A stretch of DNA of 64,000 nt from Limiplasma sp964416065 (GTDB lineage: Bacteria > Bacillota > Clostridia > Christensenellales > Aristaeellaceae), in NCBI GenBank assembly GCA_964416065.1, contig CAYQCL010000001.1:1-64000 (forward strand). The letters run 5' to 3'. The notes beneath the pieces are model-generated. The model worked only from the letters and a program-made list of their open reading frames with translations. It searched no databases and was not told the origin of the DNA. The translations under genes and the position numbers were made by a program. This document shows positions 8,844 through 17,232 of this stretch, in pieces; position 1 is the stretch's first letter; each line of letters starts with the position of its first letter.

Positions 8844-9839
8844 TTAACCCTTCGCAATGGCCAGAGCGGTCAGCCTGTCGGCTATCTCGCGGATGTCCAT
8901 GTCCTTGGTGAACAAAAGACAGGTGCCGGTGGGATAGCGGGGCTTCTCGGCCCAGACGTGCGGAATCGACGAATAGCCATATTTGGCGCCCAGGATCGCG
9001 CCGCAGATTGCACCGATGGTGTCCGCGTCGCGTCCGAAGTTGCCCGCGCAGGTTATGCCGGTGCGGAAATCGTCGTGCATCAGCTTGAGGACGCCGAAAG
9101 CCTGGGCGACGGCTTCGCAGACGGACGCCTTATAGCTCGTCCACAGCTCGTCGTGCAGAGGCATCCAGGCAAGAAGCAGGTTGCCGTCCGCTTCGTCTAC
9201 GATCTCCATCGCGCGCCGAAAGGCGTAGGCATACCAGGTGTCGTCGGGAATGGGACGCATAGCGGCCTCAAGGATTTCCTCGATCGTACCGTCCGCCATG
9301 GCGGCGGCGACGGCGGCGGCGACGGACTGCGCGCCCCAGATGCCTTCTCGGTCATGGCTGACGGAGGCGTCGATCTCGGCCATGGCGATCGCACGGTCGA
9401 CGTCGCCCGCGCACAGCACGCCGATCGGGCTGATGCGCATGGCCGCGCCGTCCGAGTGGCAATACGAGTTATATCTTCCGGAAAGAGGAGGACGCAAGCC
9501 CTTTCGGAGATTTCTTGACGCCTCAAATTCGCTGGCCCCGCCGCGCTTGAGCTCATCCTGCGTGGCGACATGCTTGAGCCAGGCGTCCACGACGTGCTGA
9601 CTGGTGAGGTCACCCTCGCATTCCAAAAGCGTCTGCGCGGTGAGCATGGCAAATTCCGTATCATCGGTCGACCAGCTTGCACCCTTGTTAAAATCGGTTG
9701 TGAAGCCGTAAGCCATCTGATTCTCAGGCTTGCGGGAGGCATCGCCAAAGCTGTCTCCGATGGCAAGGCCGATCAAAGCGCCGCGCGCCTTGTCCCGAAA
9801 GAGTTCGGGGTTTTGAAGAAGCTGCTGTCTGGTAAGCAT
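8844..9839 (-). CDS. ADP-ribosylglycohydrolase (ARH/DraG fold) family protein
   Basis: A 331-residue all-helical hydrolase. The metal-binding signatures of the family are clear: LIGLAIGDSFGD near the N-terminus, WSTDDTEFAM (first metal site) and GRDADTIGAICGAILG (second site) near residue 270. Such enzymes remove ADP-ribose from proteins, DNA or small molecules, and relatives act on other ribosides. The preceding gene is a second, diverged member with a one-base gap, and AAGGAGG lies just before this ATG. Its place in an ABC-transporter operon suggests a small-molecule substrate rather than protein de-ADP-ribosylation; that is inference. Confidence 0.9.
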   Translation of the reverse strand: MLTRQQLLQNPELFRDKARGALIGLAIGDSFGDASRKPENQMAYGFTTDFNKGASWSTDDTEFAMLTAQTLLECEGDLTSQHVVDAWLKHVATQDELKRGGASEFEASRNLRKGLRPPLSGRYNSYCHSDGAAMRISPIGVLCAGDVDRAIAMAEIDASVSHDREGIWGAQSVAAAVAAAMADGTIEEILEAAMRPIPDDTWYAYAFRRAMEIVDEADGNLLLAWMPLHDELWTSYKASVCEAVAQAFGVLKLMHDDFRTGITCAGNFGRDADTIGAICGAILGAKYGYSSIPHVWAEKPRYPTGTCLLFTKDMDIREIADRLTALAIAKG

Positions 9840-9840
9840 G

Positions 9841-11949
9841 TTAGGAATCCTCCTTTTCACATTCGATTACGGTCAGATCGCCAAAGGACGCGCGGCCCAT
9901 GTCGAACATGGCATAGCCGGTCATGCCGTAGGCAAGGCGCCCGTCGTTCGCAGTGAGGGTCAAGCCGTCCAATTCCAGGGTAAGCTGGCTGCCTCTTACA
10001 CTAAAGCGGATTTCGTACTCCTGGCCGCGCTTCCACACAAAGGCGCCCTCGACAAGAACGCTGAGCACGCCCCTTTCCATGATGAGGATGGCGGCCCTGC
10101 CCTCGCCATATATGCCCGCGTAATAGCCGCGCCGCGCGCCTTGCGCGCGCAGGGCGATGAGCGCCTGCGTTCCGTTTTCCAACGCCACATGGCCGGTGAC
10201 GGAAGCGTCCCTCATAGAATAGCGGCCGGTGAAGGCCTGCGCCTCATGCTCGCATAGGAGCGTCATTTTCCCGTTTTCCAGCGCCCATGCGCCATGGTTG
10301 TGCGAGAAGGGAATCACGCTGCCGAATTCTTTGCGGGAGAGGCGTGGACACAGCGTGTATTCCGCGCTGCCAAAAATACGCAGACGGGTGAGGGTTAGCG
10401 TACCGGAAAGCGCGAATTTCGTCGGCGCAGCGGATTCAATCACGAGTCCGATCTCGTCCACCAGACCGCCTTCTATTTGGGGAATAGCAAAGCGGAGCAC
10501 TACTTCTCGCACCCCCTCATTCAGCGGAGTGGGGGAGAGGAGTATGTCCTCGCCCGTCAGGGAATTGCGTACATAGGGGGTCAGGATGAGCAGCTCACCC
10601 CTGAGCTTGTCATAGTCAAGCGCAAGCTCGACCTCCTGCCCGGGATAGGCGGTAGGGGAGAAAACGGGCATATAGCGCTCGTCACTGAAATCCGCGCGAC
10701 GCCAGAAGGGCTTGTAAAACAGCTTCGCCTTTTGGCCGCGCACCATACGATCCAGAAGCACCGTGCCTCCCTCGCGCTTTACGCAGGTGGGCGTCGCGCA
10801 TTCGAAGCGCAGGCCATGCGTGGATCGCGGCAGCGAAAAGTCGAAATACACCTCGCCCTCACGCACGTGAGATGAAATTTCATCAGGAACGCTTTCGCCG
10901 CGCAGCTTATAGCCCCAGGCCGCCAGCTCGTGAGCGTAGCTGGGAATATCCAAAATGTTAAGAGAGCCCGAGATACCGGAAAGCACAATCTCATCGTTGA
11001 TAGGCGAGCGGTAACGCTCGGGCAGCCCCTCAAGCCCGCGCGCGACGCCCAGAATCGTGCCGACGTTGCCGGCGTTGCAATCCGTGTCCCAGGAGCACAT
11101 GGTCGCGATTTCGACGGTGCGGGCGAAGTCGCCGCCGCCGTAGCACATCGCCAGTACGCATACGCCTGCGTTAGGAATGATGTGGCACACGCCGCCGTAG
11201 CGGTCATAGCCCCATTCCTTTTCGAGCATTTCTCTGCAGTCGCGCCAGTCGTGGGGATGCTCGCGATGGAAGGCGCGCACGGCTTGAACAACCCTAGCGT
11301 AGGTGCTGTCGGGTAGGATCAACCCCAGCGCTGTGTCCAATATCGCGCTGATATCGCTTGTGACAAACGCCTGTGAGATGCAGGCGGCGATGAAGGCCGC
11401 GCCGTTGAGGCCGTCCCCGTCGTGGCTGACGGAGGCCGCCGCCATGGCGTAGCGCGCCGCGCGCGCGGGATCACCGGGCGCGACAAGTCCCCAAGTGTCA
11501 ATAAAAATCTGGCCGCCGATCTGCTCGGCCAGCGTCTTGCCGTTCTGACGGATCGAACCGGACTGGGGCGCGGGGATCCCGTTTTTCAGATTAAGATAAG
11601 CGGTATGCTCGGTGCTGACGCCGTAGCCACCCCACCAGTACAGGCCCACGCCCTCGCGCGCGTAATTCAGCCACGCCTCCGCGACGGCCTGCGGAGTGAC
11701 CTCTCCCGCGTTGTCGTTCAGCGCACGCAGGAAAAAGACAGGACCGTTTGCGTCGTCATCCGCAGCAAAGTGCTTGTAGTTCTTCACATAGCCGCGAATG
11801 TCGCCGTAGGTATCCCGAATGCGTTCGTAGCTCCATATTTCAGGCTCTACCGGCGCGCCGAGCCGGATACCGATGTTCATCCCCAGAAAACCCGCGTAGA
11901 CCCGTTCCACATACTCCTTTGGCTGCAAGCGGGAACACGCTCCTTTCAT
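9841..11949 (-). CDS. Large ADP-ribosylglycohydrolase-family protein with C-terminal beta-rich domains
   Basis: A 702-residue protein. The first 340 or so residues are an ARH-type domain: GFLGMNIGIRLGAP, a diverged first metal site FAADDDANGP, SVSHDGDGLNGA, and CSWDTDCNAGNVGTILG as second site. The rest is beta-rich with no recognised catalytic motif, ending in a segment that resembles a concanavalin-like fold (LELDGLTLTANDGRLAYG). The annotated ATG overlaps a GGAG sequence; a TTG seven codons later, nine bases after AAAGGAGCG, may be the true start. Together with the next gene it forms a tandem ARH pair. Substrate is unknown. Confidence 0.85.
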   Translation of the reverse strand: MKGACSRLQPKEYVERVYAGFLGMNIGIRLGAPVEPEIWSYERIRDTYGDIRGYVKNYKHFAADDDANGPVFFLRALNDNAGEVTPQAVAEAWLNYAREGVGLYWWGGYGVSTEHTAYLNLKNGIPAPQSGSIRQNGKTLAEQIGGQIFIDTWGLVAPGDPARAARYAMAAASVSHDGDGLNGAAFIAACISQAFVTSDISAILDTALGLILPDSTYARVVQAVRAFHREHPHDWRDCREMLEKEWGYDRYGGVCHIIPNAGVCVLAMCYGGGDFARTVEIATMCSWDTDCNAGNVGTILGVARGLEGLPERYRSPINDEIVLSGISGSLNILDIPSYAHELAAWGYKLRGESVPDEISSHVREGEVYFDFSLPRSTHGLRFECATPTCVKREGGTVLLDRMVRGQKAKLFYKPFWRRADFSDERYMPVFSPTAYPGQEVELALDYDKLRGELLILTPYVRNSLTGEDILLSPTPLNEGVREVVLRFAIPQIEGGLVDEIGLVIESAAPTKFALSGTLTLTRLRIFGSAEYTLCPRLSRKEFGSVIPFSHNHGAWALENGKMTLLCEHEAQAFTGRYSMRDASVTGHVALENGTQALIALRAQGARRGYYAGIYGEGRAAILIMERGVLSVLVEGAFVWKRGQEYEIRFSVRGSQLTLELDGLTLTANDGRLAYGMTGYAMFDMGRASFGDLTVIECEKEDS

Positions 11950-11960
11950 CTGCGTCTTTT

Positions 11961-12019
11961 AAAAAAGTCCCCTTTTCGGCCCCACTGCCGCAGCGGACGA
12001 CGGGACCAAAAAGGGGGAC
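11961..12019 (-). terminator. Intra-operon terminator-like hairpin after the solute-binding protein gene
   Basis: On the minus strand a long GC-rich stem (GTCCCC...GGGGAC with CTTTTT/AAAAG inside) is followed by TTTTTT. It sits between the solute-binding protein gene and the first glycohydrolase gene, so it could reduce read-through and leave the binding protein in excess, a common arrangement for ABC systems. Confidence 0.75.
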
Positions 12020-12055
12020 AGAGGCAGGCTCCATCCCCCGAAAAAGGTATTTTTT

Positions 12056-13501
12056 TCAGTTAAGCACGGAGTTGATGTAGGCGTTAAGCTCATCGCCGCC
12101 GGCGGCGTTGAACTTCTCCACCATTTCATCGAAGTCCTCGACGGGGCGCACGCCGCGCACGATCTCGTTGGCGTACTCGGTATAGATCGAAGTCACGGCG
12201 GTCAGCTGCGGCTGGAGGTCGTCGGGGATGATGACGTTGATATCATCGGCATAGTACTGCGCGCCGAGGGTCAGGCTGTCCTGAGCGGGCTTGCTGAGCA
12301 CGGGGGTCGCCAGGTTCAGATCCTCGGGCAGACCGTCAACGGTGGGGAAGAAGCGGGACCAGTAGCCGCTCCACGCATCGGTGAAGGTCACGATGCCGTC
12401 CTCGAGGGTGTAATGAATGTCCTCCACACCCAGCTTGTCGATCATGCGCCCCTCGGGGCTGGCCATGTACTCCAGGATGGCAAAGGCAGCGTCCTTCACC
12501 TGCTGGTCGATGGTCGCGTTGATGGCGAAGCCGCGCTCCTCCTTGGTTACGTCGATGGAGGCGTAGGCCTGACCGATTCCCTTGGCGGGAGGCAGGGCGA
12601 CCAGCTCGGCCTCTTCGCCGGCAGTCTGAACCATCTTGGTGTTATACACCTGGATGACGTCACCGGCGGTACCGGCGATCAGCGCGCAGTCTCCCTCGTA
12701 GAAATTCTGTTCCATGACGTCCCAGGTCTTGGTGATGTAGTCGGCGTCCAGGATGCCGTCCTGATAGAGCTGCGCGTAGAAGGCGAGCTTGTTTTTCTCC
12801 TGCTCGGTGACCATGGAGTAGACATAGCCGCCGTCCTCCTGCTTCATCAGGGTTCCGGTCACACCGAAGGCATGGTTGAAAATGCTGTTCAGACGGGCCA
12901 GGCCGCCGTCAACGGTCACGCCGTACTTAACAACGCCAGCGTCCATCAGCTCCTTGAGAAGCTGCGCATAGGCCTCGGGCGTGGGGTCGGCCAGGAAGGC
13001 GTCCTTGGAGGGAGCCTGATTGAGGAAGTCCGAACGCATCACGGGCGCGGAGAACTTCGCGGGGGCGAGCCAGAGCAGGTAGGGCGAGCTGGCAAGACGG
13101 GCCTTGGAATGAGCGCCCATGACCTCCTTGACATAGGTGGAGGCCTCAACATAGGGGGTCAGATCCTCCAGCAGCCCCTCAGCAATCACGGGGGTGTCGG
13201 TGTTGCCCTGGAAGTAGATCAGATCGGGATTGATCTCGCCGGTGCGGAAGGCCAGCGGCACGACCTCAATATAGGTGCCGGCGGGCGCTTCGAGAATTGT
13301 GATGTCCACATAATTGCCCTGGGCGGCCATGCCCTGCTCGATGGCCTCGACCACGGCGATGGTGTCGGCGTCATCGGGGGTGACGTCTTTAATCATAATG
13401 GAAACGGGAACCGGCGCGTCCGCAGAGCCGATTTCGGCGACCGCGGCGGTGCTGCCCAGCAGCATCGTCGCTGCCAGAAGAAGAGCAAGCCATTTTTTCA
13501 T
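12056..13501 (-). CDS. Extracellular solute-binding protein of an ABC transporter (sugar family 1-like)
   Basis: A 481-residue secreted protein. The N-terminus is a typical Sec signal (KKW then LALLLAATMLLGSTAAVA), with likely cleavage after AVA; there is no lipobox cysteine, which is unusual for a Firmicute binding protein and implies another form of retention or true secretion. The body resembles LplA/family 1 oligosaccharide-binding proteins by length and pairing with LplB/LplC-like permeases. The ligand cannot be read from sequence. No ABC ATPase is encoded nearby, so a shared MsmK-like ATPase elsewhere is expected. Confidence 0.9.
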   Translation of the reverse strand: MKKWLALLLAATMLLGSTAAVAEIGSADAPVPVSIMIKDVTPDDADTIAVVEAIEQGMAAQGNYVDITILEAPAGTYIEVVPLAFRTGEINPDLIYFQGNTDTPVIAEGLLEDLTPYVEASTYVKEVMGAHSKARLASSPYLLWLAPAKFSAPVMRSDFLNQAPSKDAFLADPTPEAYAQLLKELMDAGVVKYGVTVDGGLARLNSIFNHAFGVTGTLMKQEDGGYVYSMVTEQEKNKLAFYAQLYQDGILDADYITKTWDVMEQNFYEGDCALIAGTAGDVIQVYNTKMVQTAGEEAELVALPPAKGIGQAYASIDVTKEERGFAINATIDQQVKDAAFAILEYMASPEGRMIDKLGVEDIHYTLEDGIVTFTDAWSGYWSRFFPTVDGLPEDLNLATPVLSKPAQDSLTLGAQYYADDINVIIPDDLQPQLTAVTSIYTEYANEIVRGVRPVEDFDEMVEKFNAAGGDELNAYINSVLN

Positions 13502-13565
13502 CAGAGGAACCTCCTTAAAAATATATTTCCGGCCGCCTCCGCGGCCGATTGGGTACGGTAGGGCT

Positions 13566-14465
13566 TCATTCCTTTACGCTTCCAGCCATGACGTCCTTGG
13601 TATAGAATTTCAGGACGATCGGGTATAAAAGCAGAATGGGAACGATGGCGATGATGATGGTGGCGGATTTGAGCGCGTTGTAGTCGATGCGCGCAAGCTC
13701 GTTGTAGTCCATGATGTTCTGCGCGCCGATGAGGGAAACGGTATCCCCCAATACAACGAACTGACGCAGAATGACCTGCAAGGTTGTTTTCAACTTTTCT
13801 GTCAGATAAATGCTGGCTTTGAAGTATTCATTCCAGCGAACCACGGCGTAGAACATCGTGATGGTGGCGATGCCGCTCTTGGCCAGCGGGAAGACCATCG
13901 AGGTGAGCATGCGGATGTGCCCCGCGCCGTCGATGCGCGCGGCCTCGTAGATGTCCATGGGAACCGCCTGGAAGTAGCGCATCATGATGATGAGATAGTA
14001 GACGTTGACCGATGTGACAAGAATGACGGACCATCGGCTGCCGATCAGGCCGATCTGCTTGACGAGCAGGTATTCCGGCACCAGCCCTGGGTCGAACAGC
14101 ATCATGATGATGAGGAAGGTCATGATCGCCTTTTTGAACATCAGCTTGGGCTGAATGAGCACATAGGCCGCGCTTGTAGTAAGCACGATGTTAATCAGCG
14201 TCCCGACCACCGTGATGAAGATCGAATTCCATAGTGTCGGCAGGATGACCTTATTGGAAAAGACGATTTCATAATTGATGGTGCTGAAGCCCGCCGGAAT
14301 GATCCTCAGGCCGCTCATGGAGGGCGAAAGCGCGGGATCGGAGAAGGATTTGGCCAAAATGTTCAGCAGCGGGACGATCATGGTCAGCGAAAGCAGGATC
14401 ATCACCAGATCCAGCAAAAGCTGTCCGGGGCTTAAGAGCTTTTTCCATTTCCTTGACATGCGCAT
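13566..14465 (-). CDS. ABC transporter permease, LplC/UgpE-type
   Basis: A 299-residue membrane protein with about six transmembrane helices and the EAA loop YEAARIDGAGHIRMLTSMVF that docks the ATPase. The N-terminal phrase KKLLSPGQLLLDLVMILLSL and length match the LplC-like carbohydrate permeases. It lies six bases after its partner permease and 64 bases before the binding-protein gene. It forms the second half of the translocation channel. Confidence 0.93.
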   Translation of the reverse strand: MRMSRKWKKLLSPGQLLLDLVMILLSLTMIVPLLNILAKSFSDPALSPSMSGLRIIPAGFSTINYEIVFSNKVILPTLWNSIFITVVGTLINIVLTTSAAYVLIQPKLMFKKAIMTFLIIMMLFDPGLVPEYLLVKQIGLIGSRWSVILVTSVNVYYLIIMMRYFQAVPMDIYEAARIDGAGHIRMLTSMVFPLAKSGIATITMFYAVVRWNEYFKASIYLTEKLKTTLQVILRQFVVLGDTVSLIGAQNIMDYNELARIDYNALKSATIIIAIVPILLLYPIVLKFYTKDVMAGSVKE

Positions 14466-14471
14466 CCCTCC

Positions 14472-15389
14472 TTACCACACGCCCGTGCCGGTCAGACGCT
14501 TGCTGGTCACATGGGTGATGAGCACGAGAATCACGCCGAACACGCCCTTGACCAGGCCGACCGCCGTGGCCAGCGAATACTGGCCCTGACCAATGCCGAT
14601 GCTGTAAATATAGGTGTCGAGGATTTCGATGGTGCTGTTGACGGCGGCGTTGGTGAAATTCAGCACCTGATCGAAGCCCGCGTTGAGGAAAAAGCCAAGG
14701 TTGAGGATGAACATCGTCACCATGGGCGTGACCAGCGCGGGAAGCACGACGTAGCGGATCATTTGCAGGCGGGAGGCCCCGTCGATGTCCGCCGCCTCGT
14801 ACAGCGAGGGGCTGATGCCGAGGATGGTGGTAAAGTAGATGATCGAATCCCAGCCCAGGGAACGCCAGCCCTCGGAAAAGAAGAGCACCCAGCGGATGGA
14901 GCCCTTGTCGGTCATGTAGTCGATCGGCTGGAGGCCGAACAGGCCGCGCAGCTGGTTGACCGCGCCCGTCTTGGACAGAAAGCTGATCCAGATGCCCGCG
15001 ATCACGACCCAGGACAGGAAGTGCGGCAGATAGCTGACGACCTGGGTGAATTTGCGAAGCGGGTTGGAGCGCATTTCGCTCAGCAAAATGGCGAACAGAG
15101 AGAAGAAGGGGAAGAGGAGCACATACTTCATCAGGCTGATGATGAGCGTGTTCATGAGGATATCCTTCATCAGCGGAGAGCCAAACATCATTTTGAAATA
15201 CTTGGTTCCCGCCCACGTCCAGGCGCTTCTTCCGCTGAAGTTATAAAACGCCAGCCGCATATTCCAGATGGGAATGACGCGGAAGATGACAAAATATACC
15301 ATCGTCGGCAAGAGCATCACGTACAGTACCCAATCCAGCCTCAGCCGTTTCAGTCCGCTACGAAAGCGGGAAGGCTTTGTGGTTTGCAT
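14472..15389 (-). CDS. ABC transporter permease, LplB-type
   Basis: A 305-residue membrane protein with six predicted helices and the EAA loop YEAADIDGASRLQMIRYVVL. The opening WVLYVMLLPTMVYFVIFRVI and the central HFLSWVVIAGIWISFLS are typical of LplB-like partners of family 1 binding proteins. It follows the DUF4387 gene by 14 bases and precedes the LplC-like gene by six, so all are co-transcribed. Confidence 0.93.
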   Translation of the reverse strand: MQTTKPSRFRSGLKRLRLDWVLYVMLLPTMVYFVIFRVIPIWNMRLAFYNFSGRSAWTWAGTKYFKMMFGSPLMKDILMNTLIISLMKYVLLFPFFSLFAILLSEMRSNPLRKFTQVVSYLPHFLSWVVIAGIWISFLSKTGAVNQLRGLFGLQPIDYMTDKGSIRWVLFFSEGWRSLGWDSIIYFTTILGISPSLYEAADIDGASRLQMIRYVVLPALVTPMVTMFILNLGFFLNAGFDQVLNFTNAAVNSTIEILDTYIYSIGIGQGQYSLATAVGLVKGVFGVILVLITHVTSKRLTGTGVW

Positions 15390-15403
15390 ATTCTCCCTCC
15401 TTT

Positions 15404-15712
15404 TCAGGGAATGTCGATGTCCATAAGCGGCGCGTGCTGCTGCGCGCCGTATACGTCCCGATCGCCTACGGTGCCGGAGGGCACGTCGCGAAGATAGGTG
15501 ATCTTGATCCCCAGCGCCGCGTCATAGCGCACAAATTCCATGATCCTTTCCACGGGAAGATGGTAGAGCGCGGCGACGCTCTCACGGGTCAGACGGCCGC
15601 TCTTGACGACCCGACGATAGATATCGGGATCATCGAAGAGAATATCCAGCGTAACCTCAAAGGGCCCGCTGTTTTTGCTTCTAAGTACCCTGGCAAGCTC
15701 ATACAGGCGCAT
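15404..15712 (-). CDS. DUF4387 protein, AtuA-associated
   Basis: A 102-residue protein with the features of the DUF4387 family: an N-terminal LARVLRSKNSGPFEVTLDIL and a central DPDIYRRVVKSG. In many genomes this small protein is fused to or adjacent to AtuA-like proteins, as here, with three bases between them. Its biochemical role is not established; it may be a subunit of an acyl-CoA or hydroxy-acid processing enzyme. The combination with a sugar-type ABC transporter is uncommon to my knowledge. Confidence 0.88.
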   Translation of the reverse strand: MRLYELARVLRSKNSGPFEVTLDILFDDPDIYRRVVKSGRLTRESVAALYHLPVERIMEFVRYDAALGIKITYLRDVPSGTVGDRDVYGAQQHAPLMDIDIP

Positions 15713-15715
15713 GGT

Positions 15716-17068
15716 TCATACCTCCACAGGCTCGATGGGGAACAGGCTTCTGGCGTCGTCCACCTTCATGAGATGGTAGATGGAAAAGGCGTAAACGGGG
15801 CCGAAGGAAACATCGCTGGGAGCGAAGGGGAAGGCGAGGTTGCCCGCCGTGGACTTGCGCCCCTCATAGCCGAAGTGCAGATAGGAGGAGCGCACCGTGG
15901 CACAGATGGCGTCGGCCATGCCCTGCGTGGGAGCGATCACCTCAAACATCAGCCCAACCTCATGGGGCAGATCGTCGGGATGCGGCTCACGGCTTCCCAT
16001 CACCGCGTCAATGCCATAGTGATAGAAATGAATCTGGTAGCTGTCCGGCGGCACGTCGCTGTAATAGGCCCTTACGCCGTCCACGACCTGCCGTTCCACC
16101 TCGCTGAGGCGCGAGATCAATAGCGGTTCCCGAATGCCGGCTAAGACAAAGGTACGGTAGGCTACGGGCCGCGCGCCCTCAAGCTTGACCGTATAAGGAA
16201 CCGGACGGAAACGGCTGCCCGTTACGCGCACACGGCCCGCTCCCAGCTCCTCAAATTGGCAAGCGCTTAAATCCAGCAGCATGCCCGGGCCGCGCAGAAG
16301 ATAGGGATGATCCTTCTCGTAAAATGTATGTGCGGCCACACTCACGCTTGTACACTTGCGCAAGGGGGAGGCAGGATAGACGGTAAAGGACTCATCCTCC
16401 AGAACGCCCAGCATACAGTCCTTGGTCGTCCCAGGCTCACAGCAGAGCGCTCCGCATTCAAGGATTTTTCCGAGATGGAAGCATAGCCCCGCGTCATGGC
16501 CGCGCTTTACGCCCACGGCGGCGAAGGGGGCGGGATCGTAAGCGCGTCCGCAGATGATGATCTGCGCTATGTCCAGCGCGTCAAGAATTGGTTCCATGCC
16601 CATCTGGGCCACTACGCCGGTCGTCTGGCCCAGCGTCTCCGGCGTCAGGTCAGGCACGTTTTCACTCAGCTTTTCCAGCCTGTCCTCCTCCATCGCGCGG
16701 AGAATGACGTCATTGGGAATATCCGCCCAGATGACGGCTGTCTTGGGATGCCAGTCCATTTCGGCGCAAAGCTCACGGATGATGGAAAGCGTCCATTCGG
16801 TATGCACGCGCGCGCCCGAGCCTCCCGCCGAACCAACCAAGAGAGGGATGCTTTTCTCCCGCGCGCCTTTCATCAAAAGCGCCAGATCCTTTTTGGCGGC
16901 CATGCGGCTGATGATCGCGACGCCCGCGCCCAGCTTGTGCGGACCGGCATCCGTGGAACCGGCGTCAACCACGATGGCATCAGGATTTTCGGCCATCGCC
17001 CGTTCAAAGGATTCCTTTGGAAAGCCATATCCTAAAATGCCGCAGGGGGAGCAAATACATGTACGCAT
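15716..17068 (-). CDS. AtuA-like (DUF1446) acyclic terpene utilization family protein
   Basis: A 450-residue protein with the AtuA hallmarks: DAGSTDAGPHKLGAG near residue 40, LVGSAGGSGARVHTEW near residue 95, and IICGRAYDPAPFAA near residue 190. AtuA is known from citronellol catabolism in Pseudomonas but its reaction is not firmly established, and Firmicute homologues sit in other pathways. It is the first gene of the operon, after a consensus promoter. The terpene name should not be taken as the substrate here; I see no other terpene-catabolism gene. Confidence 0.88.
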   Translation of the reverse strand: MRTCICSPCGILGYGFPKESFERAMAENPDAIVVDAGSTDAGPHKLGAGVAIISRMAAKKDLALLMKGAREKSIPLLVGSAGGSGARVHTEWTLSIIRELCAEMDWHPKTAVIWADIPNDVILRAMEEDRLEKLSENVPDLTPETLGQTTGVVAQMGMEPILDALDIAQIIICGRAYDPAPFAAVGVKRGHDAGLCFHLGKILECGALCCEPGTTKDCMLGVLEDESFTVYPASPLRKCTSVSVAAHTFYEKDHPYLLRGPGMLLDLSACQFEELGAGRVRVTGSRFRPVPYTVKLEGARPVAYRTFVLAGIREPLLISRLSEVERQVVDGVRAYYSDVPPDSYQIHFYHYGIDAVMGSREPHPDDLPHEVGLMFEVIAPTQGMADAICATVRSSYLHFGYEGRKSTAGNLAFPFAPSDVSFGPVYAFSIYHLMKVDDARSLFPIEPVEV

Positions 17069-17108
17069 ATCGCACCTCTGGTTTCGCTGAATGGAGTTTT
17101 GAGGGCAT

Positions 17109-17121
17109 TCACCTCATGTGA
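17109..17121. promoter_or_regulatory. Candidate operator (TCAC-N5-GTGA) at the AtuA operon promoter
   Basis: A short palindrome overlaps the expected transcription start, five bases downstream of the -10 box. Its position would suit repression by the GntR protein encoded at the end of the operon. The half-sites are only four bases, so chance is possible. Confidence 0.35.
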
Positions 17122-17125
17122 TGTC

Positions 17126-17154
17126 ATTGTAACAGGGAAACAATTCGATGTCAA
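17126..17154 (-). promoter_or_regulatory. Consensus sigma-A promoter of the AtuA/ABC/ARH operon
   Basis: On the minus strand TTGACA and TACAAT are separated by exactly 17 bp, 58 bases before the AtuA-like ATG. No comparable promoter was seen inside the downstream nine-kilobase gene string. Confidence 0.82.
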
Positions 17155-17184
17155 TAGTTAAACAAATAAACTGAGAACTTTTTA

Positions 17185-17218
17185 ATAAAAAAGGCCACGG
17201 TGTTGTTGCACCGTGGCC
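17185..17218 (-). terminator. Terminator of ppdK
   Basis: A perfect 10-bp stem GGCCACGGTG/CACCGTGGCC with a 6-base loop is followed on the minus strand by TTTTTTATTAAAA, 15 bases after the ppdK stop. Confidence 0.9.
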
Positions 17219-17232
17219 GGAAAGGAATCGTA

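Noticed and set aside
15716..17068. A terpene-degradation cluster on the basis of the AtuA name
   Set aside because: No other terpene-catabolism gene is present, and the neighbours are a sugar-type importer and ARH-fold enzymes.
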